DNA from: Spirogloea muscicola
Taxonomy: Eukaryota; Streptophyta; Zygnematophyceae; Spirogloeales; Spirogloeaceae
Assembly (NCBI GenBank): GCA_009602725.1
Contig: WELB01000097.1
Location: 329,805 to 340,087 of the forward strand
Reading direction: 5' to 3'
DNA: 10,283 bases
Made by a program: the position numbers and the translations under genes. The notes beneath the pieces are model-generated. The model saw only the letters and a list, made by a program, of their open reading frames with translations, was not told the DNA's origin and did not search any database. Below, piece after piece: positions 1 through 7,329 of the stretch (position 1 is the stretch's first letter; every line of letters begins with the position of its first letter).

Positions 1-78
1 CGGCAGCGGCGGGCACGGCGAGGCCTCCGCCGCCATTGCCGCCGCGGGCGCCGGGAGGAGCCTCTCGAGGGCGGCCAT
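1..78 (-). CDS. Possible N-terminus of a minus-strand gene, truncated by the window edge
   Basis: Reading the minus strand from an ATG at 78-76 gives 26 open codons to the window edge, rich in Ala, Pro and Leu (it begins MAALERLLPAPAAA). The start context is GCC-ATG-G, the same strong context as the RID3 start in this window, and the surrounding 1-150 is very GC-rich, like RID3 exon 1. GC content falls sharply after about position 165, as expected where a GC-rich 5' end gives way to intergenic DNA. The stretch is too short to show a domain, and low-complexity Ala/Pro reading frames arise easily in GC-rich DNA. A plus-strand ATG at 77 opens only 29 codons. No function is proposed. Confidence 0.25.
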   Translation of the reverse strand, partial: MAALERLLPAPAAAMAAEASPCPPLP

Positions 79-228
79 GGCGCCGCGCGCGCCCGTCCCG
101 CCTGGCGGGGAGGCGCGACGAGACGGGCGAGGTGCCGCGGCTTGGAGGAACTGGAGAGCGGATTGAGCGGTGGAGGGCCTAATTGGCCAAGTACGAAGTA
201 ACCATAGCGGCTCTCCCAAGGACATAGG

Positions 229-312
229 CAAGCACACTGGCAGATGTGCACCACCTGCTGCTAAGCCGACCCTCTCAGTGACCACGAGTCAGCACGTAGA
301 GGTTCGCTAACC
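229..312 (+). repeat. Partial copy of composite repeat (tail module)
   Basis: This 84-bp stretch aligns without gaps to 961-1044. Shared blocks include CACCTGCTGCTAAGC, GTAGAGGTTCGCTAA versus AAAGAGGTCGCTAAT, and CAAGC.CA.TG.CAG. It corresponds to the part that follows the hairpin core in the fuller copy at 903-1044. The core itself is absent here; 207-228 holds only a weak remnant of the unit start (GGCTCTCCCAAGG). Confidence 0.6.
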
Positions 313-373
313 GGGGGAAGAAGAAGTGAGGGAGGGATGGAGTTGGGTATTGGGTGATGGAGGGCCAGCAGAG

Positions 374-466
374 ACTCTTCCAGAATAGGGCGATGCCTGT
401 GGTTGGCCAGGAATAGAAAGAACAAAGTACAAGGGCAAGCGCACTGACAGGTTTGTCAGCAGATCC
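374..466 (+). repeat. Hairpin-core repeat copy followed by start of tail module
   Basis: It starts GACTCTTCCAGAATAGGGCG, carries a diverged core (GCCTGTGGTTGGCCAGG, 395-411), and continues into GGCAAGCGCACTGACAGGT (434-452), which is shared with 956-976. It is laid out like the copy at 903-1044, but its tail is cut off after about 466. In the core, the arm change GGCTG to GCCTG is partly matched by CAGCC to CAGG, so a short CCTG/CAGG stem remains. Confidence 0.55.
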
Positions 467-499
467 AGCACATAAAGAGGAAACAGCGCTCCCATATTG

Positions 500-764
500 A
501 CTGGTGGCTGAGAGAAAGAAATTGGCTCTCCAATTGGGGGCAAGGACTTTGAGAAGCCAGCCCGAAAAGAAATGCCAAGGTTCGAAAGGGGCCAAACTAC
601 GAAGGGGCCAGCGCTATCTCAGAATTTGTGTAGGATGAACCACTCAACAAGTACGAATGAGGAGCCTCAGATCCGACAGACTAGCTGCCGGATTACAATC
701 CCCCTAATGAAAGCCAGAGGCTGCAGCGAGAGCACGGCCAGCACGCAGGTGCAAGGCGTGGGCC
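500..764 (+). repeat. Long composite repeat, plus-strand copy
   Basis: The first part (500-600) is a hairpin-core unit: ATTGGGGGCAAGGACTTTGA, then GAAGCCAGCCCGAAAAG, then GGTTCGAAAGG at 579-589. The second part (about 630-764) aligns with the reverse complement of 2072-2190, including the blocks ATCCGACAGACTAGCTGCCG and GAGAGCACGGCCAGCACGCA, and ends GCAAGGCGTGGGCC. A third, shorter copy lies on the minus strand at about 8503-8600. The second part can be translated without stops here (RQTSCRITIPL...SESTASTQ), but the third copy has a stop, so coding is not supported. Confidence 0.75.
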
Positions 765-902
765 ATGGATCGCTGAAGGGATGTGCATAGTCGCATACGG
801 TAGACTTGGGCTAACGAGCCAGCGGCGTTAAGTCAGCCTGCTCACGTCACCTGCGGGACACAGCGCGCCACGCAAGCCTGGCAAGCAATGGCCAGAACAA
901 AG
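765..902. other. Unassigned DNA between repeat copies
   Basis: I see no gene and no clear repeat module. After the composite repeat, the first bases (CATGGATCGCTG) match the flank of the minus-strand copy near 8500 (CATGGACCGCTGG), so the composite element may extend about 12 bp further here. Confidence 0.4.
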
Positions 903-1044
903 ACTCTTTCAGTTGAGGTCGATGCATGTGATTGGCCAGTGATTGACTAAAGCACAAAGGCAAGCGCATTGACAGGTCTACATCACCTGCTGCTAAGCTG
1001 ACCTGCCGCAGTAACCAAGAGTCTGCACAAAGAGGTCGCTAATC
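903..1044 (+). repeat. Fullest copy of core-plus-tail composite repeat
   Basis: The order is GACTCTTTCAGTTGAGGTCG, a diverged core (GCATGTGATTGGCCAGTG, 924-941), CAAAGGCAAGCGCATTGACA, then the 84-bp tail that matches 229-312. It is the only copy in the window with all parts, at about 142 bp. The core stem is largely lost, so this looks like an old copy. Confidence 0.6.
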
Positions 1045-1088
1045 GATGCTTGAATACCAGAAGGGAAAACCTCCAAGCCCTACCAAAC

Positions 1089-1160
1089 AGCGCTTCCAAA
1101 TTGACAGCGGTGGTTGGACATTGTCCATTCTTATTTGGGCTGGCTTTGTCAGCCCCTCTT
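1089..1160. repeat. Chimeric hairpin-core repeat: plus half joined to minus half
   Basis: Positions 1089-1118 match the start of a plus-strand unit (AGCGCTTCCAAATTGACAGC, compare 7574-7593). Positions 1120-1157 match the minus strand of the family (TTGTCCATTCTTATTTGGGC, then TGGCTTTGTCAGCCCC). The core at 1137-1156 keeps a perfect GGGCTG/CAGCCC stem. The switch of orientation inside one unit suggests rearrangement or one copy inserting into another. Confidence 0.6.
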
Positions 1161-1229
1161 CTCTATGGGCGAGCGCTTTCTTCCTCTATGGGCGAGCACT
1201 TTCTTCCTCTAAGGGCGAGCACTTTCTTC
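1161..1229. repeat. 23-bp tandem repeat, three copies
   Basis: Three consecutive 23-bp units (1161-1183, 1184-1206, 1207-1229) read CTCTATGGGCGAGCGCTTTC plus TTC, with one difference between copies 1 and 2 and one between copies 2 and 3. A single inverted match (19 bp identical) lies at 9262-9280, so the sequence also occurs alone elsewhere in the locus. Confidence 0.85.
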
Positions 1230-1350
1230 TTGCTTCTTGTGACGGTGGCCTACAGCCACCAACTGGAGCTCTCCCAGCTTTCTGGTGCAAAGCATGAGCC
1301 TGAGCAGGCTGCAAACAGGCCGGCACACGACGGCGCAAGGACGACAGAGC

Positions 1351-1491
1351 GAAAGAGAGAAGGCGCGCGGAGCGCATGAAATGAAAGGGAGGCCAATACA
1401 AGCCAATAACTTCAAGCAGAAAGGGGAAAAGACGATGGAAGAGAGAAGGAGCGCAGTGCGCATGAATTTGAAAGGGAGGCAAATTCTAGCC
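1351..1491. repeat. AG-rich 54-bp module duplicated in tandem
   Basis: Module 1 (1351-1404) and module 2 (1437-1491) share GAGAGAAGG, GCGCATGAA, TGAAAGGGAGGC and a terminal AGCC, with a period of about 87 bp. The spacer carries CAAGCAGAAAGGGGAAAAG. A related purine-rich piece occurs inverted near 8610-8650. I see no coding evidence; the open frames across this stretch are short and differ between the two modules. Confidence 0.6.
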
Positions 1492-1611
1492 TTACAAATG
1501 TCCTGTTAAATGGGTAACTGAGCTGGCTGGCTAAGGGGGACACTAATATCCCCGAGTGAGCACATGCATATCTGACAAGCTATGCTGAGGCGCCTTATCA
1601 ACCTGGGCTAA
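1492..1611. other. Unassigned DNA upstream of the retrotransposon fragment
   Basis: Nothing recognisable was found. Stops occur in the reading frame of the downstream fragment until about 1611 (a TAA in the GGGCTAATG context), which marks the earliest possible left edge of the open fragment. Confidence 0.4.
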
Positions 1612-2071
1612 TGCACGGCCACGCTGCAGCTCCTCCCTCCCACAGATGTGCGAGGCCATGCTCGGCTGCTGTCGGCCGCCTCCCCTGGCGAGGCAGCCTG
1701 GCTCTGCGCGCTCCCCCTGTACGACGCCCTCAGGATGCCGGATGAACTCTTCCGTACGGCCATCCATCGCCTGTTGGGTCTCCCCGCCGTCTGCTTGGCG
1801 TGCTGCAGTGTGAGTGTGGGGAGCGGTCGACGGACCCGGCGGAGCTGGCGGCGTCTATGCTCCGCTGCGCCACTGGAGGCGAACGTACAGCTGCTCACGA
1901 CCTCCTCCGACTCCGACTCCTTCAGATCTTGTCCATTCTTTTGGGCTGGCCTCTCCCAGCCACCAGTTAATCTGGCCGCGCTTGCTCTCCGAGATGCAAT
2001 GTTCGGCATCTTCCAGGAGGCCGGATACACGGTGGCCATGGAGAATACGTCGGTCATGCCCATCCTCCAGA
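1612..2071 (+). pseudogene. Fragment of a reverse-transcriptase-type polyprotein (C-terminal part), frameshifted and interrupted
   Basis: Translation gives HARLLSAASPGEAAWLCALP, then DELFRTAIHRLLGLP, then (after a shift of frame between about 1780 and 1809) LQCECGERSTDPAEL and MLRCATGGERTAAHDLLR, then (after an 82-bp insertion) DAMFGIFQEAGYTVAMENTS. The pattern 'short Pro-Gly loop, AWL..LP, (D/E)..FR.A...RLGLP, C.CG, ..C..GGERT..H..LR.A....EAGY' is, from memory, the region after the reverse transcriptase domain in non-LTR-like polyproteins of plants, algae and protists. It is often followed by a nuclease-like domain, which is missing here. The left end loses its frame before about 1615; the right end stops at 2071, where another repeat begins. 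It is a dead fragment with no start or stop of its own. The family assignment rests on remembered patterns. Confidence 0.5.
1905..1992 (-). mobile_element. Solo 76-bp insertion of the hairpin-core element with 6-bp target duplication
   Basis: The hexamer CTCCGA at 1905-1910 recurs at 1987-1992. Removing one hexamer plus the sequence between them (82 bp) joins HDLLR directly to DAMFGIF in one frame, restoring a continuous conserved-looking segment of the retrotransposon fragment. The insert contains the minus-strand core GGGCTGGCCTCTCCCAGCC (1943-1961) and the family sequence CTTGTCCATTCTTTTGGGC. An 81-bp stretch (1910-1990) is repeated at 9852-9932 with a single mismatch (T versus C at 1927). 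Because CTCCGA is also repeated at the start of the insert (1911-1916), the exact boundary is ambiguous by up to 6 bp, and slippage could mimic a target duplication. Confidence 0.65.
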
Positions 2072-2354
2072 GGCCCACGCCTTGCATCTGCGTGCTGGCC
2101 GTGCTCTCGCTGCGGCCTCCGGCTTTCGTCAGGGGGATAGTTTCCCGGCAGCTAGTCTGTCGGATTTGAGACTCCTCACTCGTAACTACTGAGTGGTCCA
2201 TCCTCCCCCGTTCTGACATAGCATCTTCAGGCCCCTTCGTAGCTGCTTAGATATTTTAGGCCCCTCCATCATTTGGCCCCTTCAAAGCTTTGTCAATTCA
2301 TTTTCGGGCTGGCTTTTCACAGCCCTTGCCCCCATCGGGAGTGCCACTTCTTTC
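2072..2354 (-). repeat. Long composite repeat, minus-strand copy
   Basis: This is the reverse complement of the same composite found at 500-764. From its outer end it carries AGAAGTGGCACTCCCGATGG, the core GGGCTGGCTTTTCACAGCCC (2306-2325, with a perfect GGGCTG/CAGCCC stem), the block near 2290 where GAAGGGGCC follows the core, and the second part ending at GGCCCACGCC (2072-2081). It abuts the retrotransposon fragment directly at 2071. A 203-codon open frame runs antisense across both elements and is a chimera, not a gene. Confidence 0.75.
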
Positions 2355-2364
2355 CTTCTATGCA

Positions 2365-2579
2365 CGACCAGCACGCTGGTGTATCGCGAGTGCCTGGGAT
2401 TGTAGACTCTGGGCTGTAGACTCATGATGGCCGCATTCTATAGCGTGCAACGATGGCTTGCGGGACGCTAGAATGCCCTAAACTCCCCGATGGACAGAAA
2501 GGTGAGCTCAGTAGGGAGGCCCGCCTGAACCCCGAGCCCTGCAGCCCCCCGCCGGGCTTGCGCTCGCCCGGGCGGCGCC
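2365..2579 (+). promoter_or_regulatory. 5' flank and presumed 5' UTR of RID3, with small upstream ORFs
   Basis: This is the repeat-free interval between the composite repeat and the RID3 start. TGTAGACTC occurs twice (2401-2409, 2415-2423). No convincing TATA box is visible; CTATAG near 2438 is a poor match. Upstream ATGs are at 2453 (out of frame, running past the main ATG), 2473 (ATG-CCC-TAA, two codons) and 2490 (12 codons, ending at 2528). A donor-like AAAG-GTGAGC at about 2498-2507 could start a 5'-UTR intron. The transcription start is unknown, so whether any of these are in the mRNA is undecided. Confidence 0.35.
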
Positions 2580-5500
2580 ATGGCGGGCCTGCGGGAGATG
2601 GTGGTGGCGGCGTCGTCCGCGGAGTCGCAGGTGCACGCCTGGGACCTGGCCACCGGCGCCCTCCTCTCCTCCTACCGCTCCGCCGCCGCCGGCCGCAACG
2701 CCCTTGCCGCGCTCGGCCGCCACCACTTCGCCGCCGCCCAGCTCCCGCGCCCCGGCGCCGGCGCCGCTGGCGGCGCCGTCTTCACCTGGGCCTGGCACAA
2801 GGTCCCCCCTCCTCCTCCTCTCCTCCTCCCTCTCTCTGAGCGCTCAGCTTAACAGCAGGGGATGTACACCTGTCGATGTGCTTGCGTTTGTACTTGGCCA
2901 CTCAGGCCCTCTCTCACCCAATACACCCGCCATTGCCTCTCTCCCTCCTCCCTGCTGCCCAGCAGCCTGCATGGCTGACCGCCCTCCCTCCTCCAGCTTC
3001 CCATCTTGCCTTTGTACTTGGCCGCTCTAGCCCTCCATCACTCGGTGCACGACGTTCTCCTCTTCCCCTCCTCCCTCCCGGGGGGTTGCGCTCGTGCTAG
3101 GACTCGTTCTAGGACTCGTTCTAGGTCTTACGACACGAGCTGAGGACAGCCGTGCAGCACCTGCACGAACTCCTTGTGCTATATGTTAGAGCGACTTTGT
3201 ATGTCAAGGACTGCCTAGCAGCCCGCGTTGCTGACCACCCTCGCTCCTCCTGCTTCCGCTCTTGCCTTTGTCCTTGGCTGCTCTAGCCCTCCACCACTCA
3301 GTGCACGGCGTTCTCCTCTTCCCCACTTGCTCCTCTCACCTCTCTCTCCTCTCCTCGCAACGCCGTTGCAGACCCAGGTGGCCCTGCGCAGCTTCCCGTT
3401 GGAGCCCATCAGCTGCCTGGCCGCCACGGGCAGCGGCGCCTTCCTCGCCGGCGGCGGCCAGTCGGGCCGCCTGTACCTGTGGGAAGTGGCCTCCGGCGCG
3501 CTGCTGCGGTCGTGGCCGGGCCACTACAAGGCTGCCTCCGTGCTCGCCTTCTCCGACGACGACTCCCTCCTCCTCTCTGGCGGCGAGGACGCTCTCGTCC
3601 ACGTCTGGCCGCTCCTCAGGTTGCCCTCACACCAGCTCACTCCCTCCCTCCTCCCTCCCCCCTCAGCCCTCAGCCCCTGCAGGCCTTTGCCTTTGCATCC
3701 TCGCTCCTCCCTATCCCTCCTCCCTCTTTCCTCACAACTGCTCCTAACGGCCTAAATTCTCTCCTTCTCTTTGCATGACCGCTCCTCATTGGCGGCCTAC
3801 ACAGAGTGCTGGACGACAGCGGCAGGGCAGGAGGGGCAGCCTTCAATGGTGGAGGAGGCGGCAGCCTGAGTCGCGGCGGCAAAGAGAGCGGCGTGCTGCA
3901 GCCAATCCATGCATGGGGTGACCACCAGCAGGCCATAACGGGCCTCTTTGCCGGCGCCGGCGGCCCTAGCGCAGTCATCGTCTCCAGCTCCTACGACCAT
4001 ACTTGCAAGGTGCGGCCCTCTACCTCCTCTGTGTCACTCCTTGACCATGCCTCTCCCTCCTCCCGATGGCCACCTCCCCTTCATCTCTTCCTCGTTCGCA
4101 ACCTTCCTGCTCACCCTTCTCACCTATTCCCAGATCTGGAGCTTGGCTTTGGGAGCGCTGCTGCGGTCCATCGTGTTCCCAGTCGGCCTCAACTGCGTTG
4201 TGCTGGACCCGGGCGAGTACGCGCTGTACGCTGGTGGCGTTGACGGCCACATCTTCGTCACGGCCCTCAACTTCGGTGTGCCCGCGCCGTCATCCGCGCC
4301 CATTGGTGCAAACGGCGGCGCCGGCGCCGTGCCGCATGAAATGCAGATCGATACAGCGCTCATTGGCCACAAGTGCGCGCCATCACCGATTCCTTGCCTG
4401 GGGTCTAATTTCTGCTTCTGTGTTCATAATCAGGGTTCATGATGATATTCCTGGCGAGATACTCGGTGGTAGATTGCTGCGAGTGCCCATTGTTGACGAA
4501 TGGATGGGGCTGGCCTCCTTTTGGCGCAGGCGAGCGGTAACCGCTCTGGCTTTCAGCGTGGATGGCGTGTCGCTCGTCTCTGCGTCTGAGGACTGCACAG
4601 TGCGATTGTGGGACACCACCAGTCGCCAGCTCCTGCGCACCTTCCAGCACCAAAAGGGTAGCGCAGTTGCTCCACGCTTTGCTTACTCCTCCCCTCTTCC
4701 TCTCCCTCTCGCTCTCCCTCCTGTCCTCCCTCCCTCCCTCCTTTATCATCCCTACCCAGTCCTCCCGCCCTTCCTCTTGCTCCACCATGCTTGCCTCTCG
4801 TGTTTCCTCAGACCTCTCCCTGATCATCACCCCTTCCCTGCCTCTTTCCCTTCAAGCACAGCCTCTAACCTCATCATTCGTCCTCCATATTCATTCCTCT
4901 CTGAAGTTTGTTCCTATGGAGACTGACTGGACCAGTTCATGCAGTGCAGGGCCGGTGACGAGCCTCCTGCTGGTCCCGCGGCCGGTGATCCTGCTGCAGC
5001 ACCTGGCGCCAGCGGACCAGGCGGGCAAGGCTGGGAACTTCAGCACCCACCGGAGCCCTGCGGTTGCGCTGGCTATGCTGCAAAAGTATGCCACGGACAC
5101 AGCCGCCGGTAGCGGCGCTAGCGGCGATCAGCCCATGGCGGGAGCGCGTGCCTGGGAGGGTGCACCTGTCGCCCTTCGTGGTGGCGTGGTCGACGATGAT
5201 GACAGTGAGGAGGATACTGCCGAGGGCGTCACCAGCTTCGGCCTGGCGGCGATGCGGCGGCAAATCAGTCAGCTAGAGGTGATCGTTGCTCCGCTCTACC
5301 TCCCTGGTCCCTCTCTCCTCCACCCCCTCTCCTCCCTTCTCCTCCCTCCCTCCTTCCGCCTGTCACTCTCCTCCCTCATGCCTCGTGTCCCTGTAAGGCT
5401 CCAGTGGCTGACCCATTGAAAGGGCCGCCTGTCCCTGCTCGTCGAATGCAGCAACGTGGCTCGGCGGCGGCGCTGGCAGTGGAGGTGGAGCGCGTGCGCG

Positions 5501-5703
5501 CGGACTTTAAGCGTGCTCTGAACAATGGGCAGCAGTGGCAGCAGCTTCACCAGGAGCTCTACGGCTTTGTCGTCGATGAGCTCCTCGACGGTGTTGCCGC
5601 TGGCCCCGGCGCTGGTGACCAAGACCAGGAGGGTGGGCCCTCGGTGCCGCCACCCCCCCCATCAGTGCACGCTGGTGCTGCCCGCATGGCCAACGTCCAG
5701 TAG
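2580..5703 (+). CDS. RID3: WD40-repeat protein RID3/WDR18/Ipi3 homologue, seven exons
   Basis: Exons: 2580-2801, 3372-3619, 3805-4009, 4134-4372, 4530-4657, 4950-5278, 5398-5703; 1677 nt, 558 residues, in frame throughout. All introns are GT-AG. WD40 blades carry VHAWD (18-22), FTWAW (68-72), LYLWE (108-112), GHY...VHVW (124-153), DHTCKIW (221-227), DGHIFV (262-267) and GHKRAVTAL...VRLWD (303-333). The block SFPLEPISCLAA (81-92) and GGGQSGRLYLWEV identify the WDR18/Ipi3/RID3 family. By family knowledge it acts in the nucleolus and nucleoplasm with Rix1/PELP1 and Ipi1/TEX10 homologues in ITS2 processing and 60S maturation; in Arabidopsis, loss of RID3 impairs root initiation. A charged helix at about 480-520 fits the family's C-terminal tail. 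Lineage-specific inserts are a Gly-rich stretch (166-182), Ala/Gly/Pro at 273-293 and an acidic run DDDDSEED (429-436). M1 has a strong context; M7 is an alternative that aligns with shorter homologues. At 558 residues it is longer than the roughly 430-440 of animal and Arabidopsis homologues. Confidence 0.9.
2961..3324 (+). repeat. Diverged 108-bp duplication inside RID3 intron 1
   Basis: Positions 2961-3068 and 3217-3324 align without gaps at an offset of 256 bp, with about 13 differences in 108. Both contain GCTGACC.CCCTC, CTTGCCTTTGT, CTCTAGCCCTCCA and CGTTCTCCTCTTCCCC. A weaker third piece begins near 2883 (TGCGTTTGTACTTGGCCACT). The copies account for most of the length of this 570-bp intron (2802-3371), by far the largest in the gene. 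Confidence 0.85.
3091..3126. repeat. 12-bp tandem repeat in RID3 intron 1
   Basis: Three 12-bp units CTCGTGCTAGGA / CTCGTTCTAGGA / CTCGTTCTAGGT lie between the two copies of the larger intronic duplication. Confidence 0.85.
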
Positions 5704-6125
5704 CTCCGTCTCAGATGGCAGCCGCCGACGTCCCCATCGGAGGCTACCAAGCCTCCTCGCCAGTCAAGCTCAACCACAGGCTGCTGTCAGGTCTGCACCA
5801 TGAGGATCATCTCTCTAGAGTATGTAGTCACTTATTGAGATAGCAGGAATCTGTGAGTAGATCCAAGGGTACAGCTCTTGTGCCATCATTTTGGCTTCAC
5901 AAGAAATGTGTGTCGATGACTCTGAAGGTTGTGTCCATGGGTGGCATCTTGTCTGTTTTCAGAAGTGCACACTGTGACTTGTACATCTGTGCAGTCATCG
6001 ACTAGCAAGTGCGTGCCGGAACTGATTATTGGCAAGGAAATAGTATTATGTATGTATGTCTGTACCTAACTTGTATTGGTGACTCATTATCTGCATAAAA
6101 CAAGCGCTTCTTGTATCTTCACAAG
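5704..6125 (+). other. RID3 3' UTR with probable polyadenylation region
   Basis: After the TAG at 5701-5703 the GC content drops and no coding frame continues. UGUA-type far-upstream elements cluster at 6047-6067 (TTATGTATGTATGTCTGTAC), and an A-rich near-upstream element, CATAAAA, sits at 6094-6100. This spacing is usual for plant poly(A) sites, so cleavage is expected around 6110-6130. The exact end is an estimate. Confidence 0.55.
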
Positions 6126-7329
6126 TGTTGTTGCGGGCTATTGGCCACGCACTGCGTAAGATTCTGATGGAGCTATCTCGTGCTGCACGCAGGGAGGGCC
6201 GCCCAGCACTTGCAAGGTGTCAAGAAGTGGCAGTAGGAGCTTGTAGCCAAGTAGCATGCTGAGCGCAGGAGTGAGCGCAGGAGGGAGCCTAGGCGTGATG
6301 GCGTTCTTTGCTTCGCCTGGTAAGGCAGGCGCAAGCAGCTGAGTGCCAACTTCAGCCTGTGCTGCTCAGAACCACTTGCCATTGCTGTGCAATGTGCTGC
6401 AAAGGAGCAACTTGCTGGGCAGCAGATGAACATGTCACGCAGCCCCAGCATTTGCACCGGCCTTGATCACTTTTGTGAAGGGCGGCTGGTGGCAGTGGGC
6501 GTGAGAGACGCATCTGGAGCACAACAACTTCCAATTTTCGCATGCCGGAGTTCCACGCCTACTCCAGATGGACGAGTAGACAGAACTTGCTGTTTTCTAC
6601 CCGAATTTAGGTTTCAAAATTGCTCTTTCAATGGGTGCTGAATGGACTCAACATTCAGCGTCAACCTACATTGATGGTTGGCTCAGGTTAGTCGAGAATG
6701 TGAGTCGTGAAGGGCTGCCTGTGCTGACATGCTCTATTCGCAGGTTGGGGATACGCTTTCTGGCTTGTGCATGGTCAAGGGTGCTGACCACTGAGCCAGG
6801 GCGTTGTCGCCATCATGTCTGTCGCTGCCCTCGATGTCATGATGGGTAACAATGAAGTCGATCCGATGACCGCATTTACTGCCGTTGTGCTGCAGAGGTG
6901 CTCAATTTCTCCAAGGCAGGGGAAATGTCGAGCGTCCATTCTCAATTTGTGCAGCCAAGTGCGAAGACAATGCTGCATGCTGAGCATGTTGCTTGAGGTT
7001 GAGTAGCCAAATGTTATGTGGAGCGTTTTGGAACTGATGCACATCGTTCCCAGCGCTTGTGGAAGCAGCGGAGGCTGGTGAAGGAGGCCGGCGCAGCATA
7101 CTGAACAGCCGCAGTAAGACGTCCATGCAAGCTCTGGCTACATGGCAGCAGCCAAAGATCAGACTGTCTTATGCAGGGGAATGATTGTAGAGCGCAGGCC
7201 TGAAGCAGCAGTGACCACAACCACGCCAAGAAGTGTGAAGCTTTAAAGCGAGGATAATGTGGCGCTTGGAAGGCTCATGATACTGACTTAATCCCAAGCG
7301 GCAGTGTATGTGAAGCCGTGGGAGTGGAG
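6126..7329. other. Intergenic stretch without recognised features
   Basis: The open frames here (up to about 89 codons) lack recognisable motifs, overlap on both strands and lack supporting splice patterns. A 12-bp tandem (GAGCGCAGGAGT / GAGCGCAGGAGG) lies at 6261-6284. A GT-AG pair at about 6687-6742 could be an intron of an unknown transcript, but the flanking sequence gives no extended coding frame. None of the hairpin-core repeats of the flanking regions occurs here. Confidence 0.5.

Noticed and set aside
1608-2219. 203-codon minus-strand open frame
   Set aside because: It runs antisense through the retrotransposon fragment, the 82-bp insertion and the composite repeat. The recognisable protein signal is on the plus strand, so this is a chance chimera.
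2453-2839. 128-codon plus-strand frame starting upstream of RID3
   Set aside because: It is out of frame with the WD40 protein, low-complexity Arg/Pro, and ends inside intron 1; kept only as a possible upstream ORF.
4066-4926. 286-codon plus-strand frame in the RID3 region
   Set aside because: Only the part covering exon 5 is real coding sequence; the rest reads exon 4 out of frame and introns 4 and 5.
4562-5419. 285-codon plus-strand frame in the RID3 region
   Set aside because: It matches exon 6 but reads exon 5 out of frame and runs through pyrimidine-rich intron 5 and intron 6; the spliced model explains both better.
1572-5703. CRISPR array or bacterial operon
   Set aside because: There are no regularly spaced identical repeats with unique spacers, and the spliced gene is clearly eukaryotic.
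6687-6742. Small intron of a gene downstream of RID3
   Set aside because: GT and AG are present, but no coding frame on either side gains meaning by joining them, and there is no other gene signal nearby.
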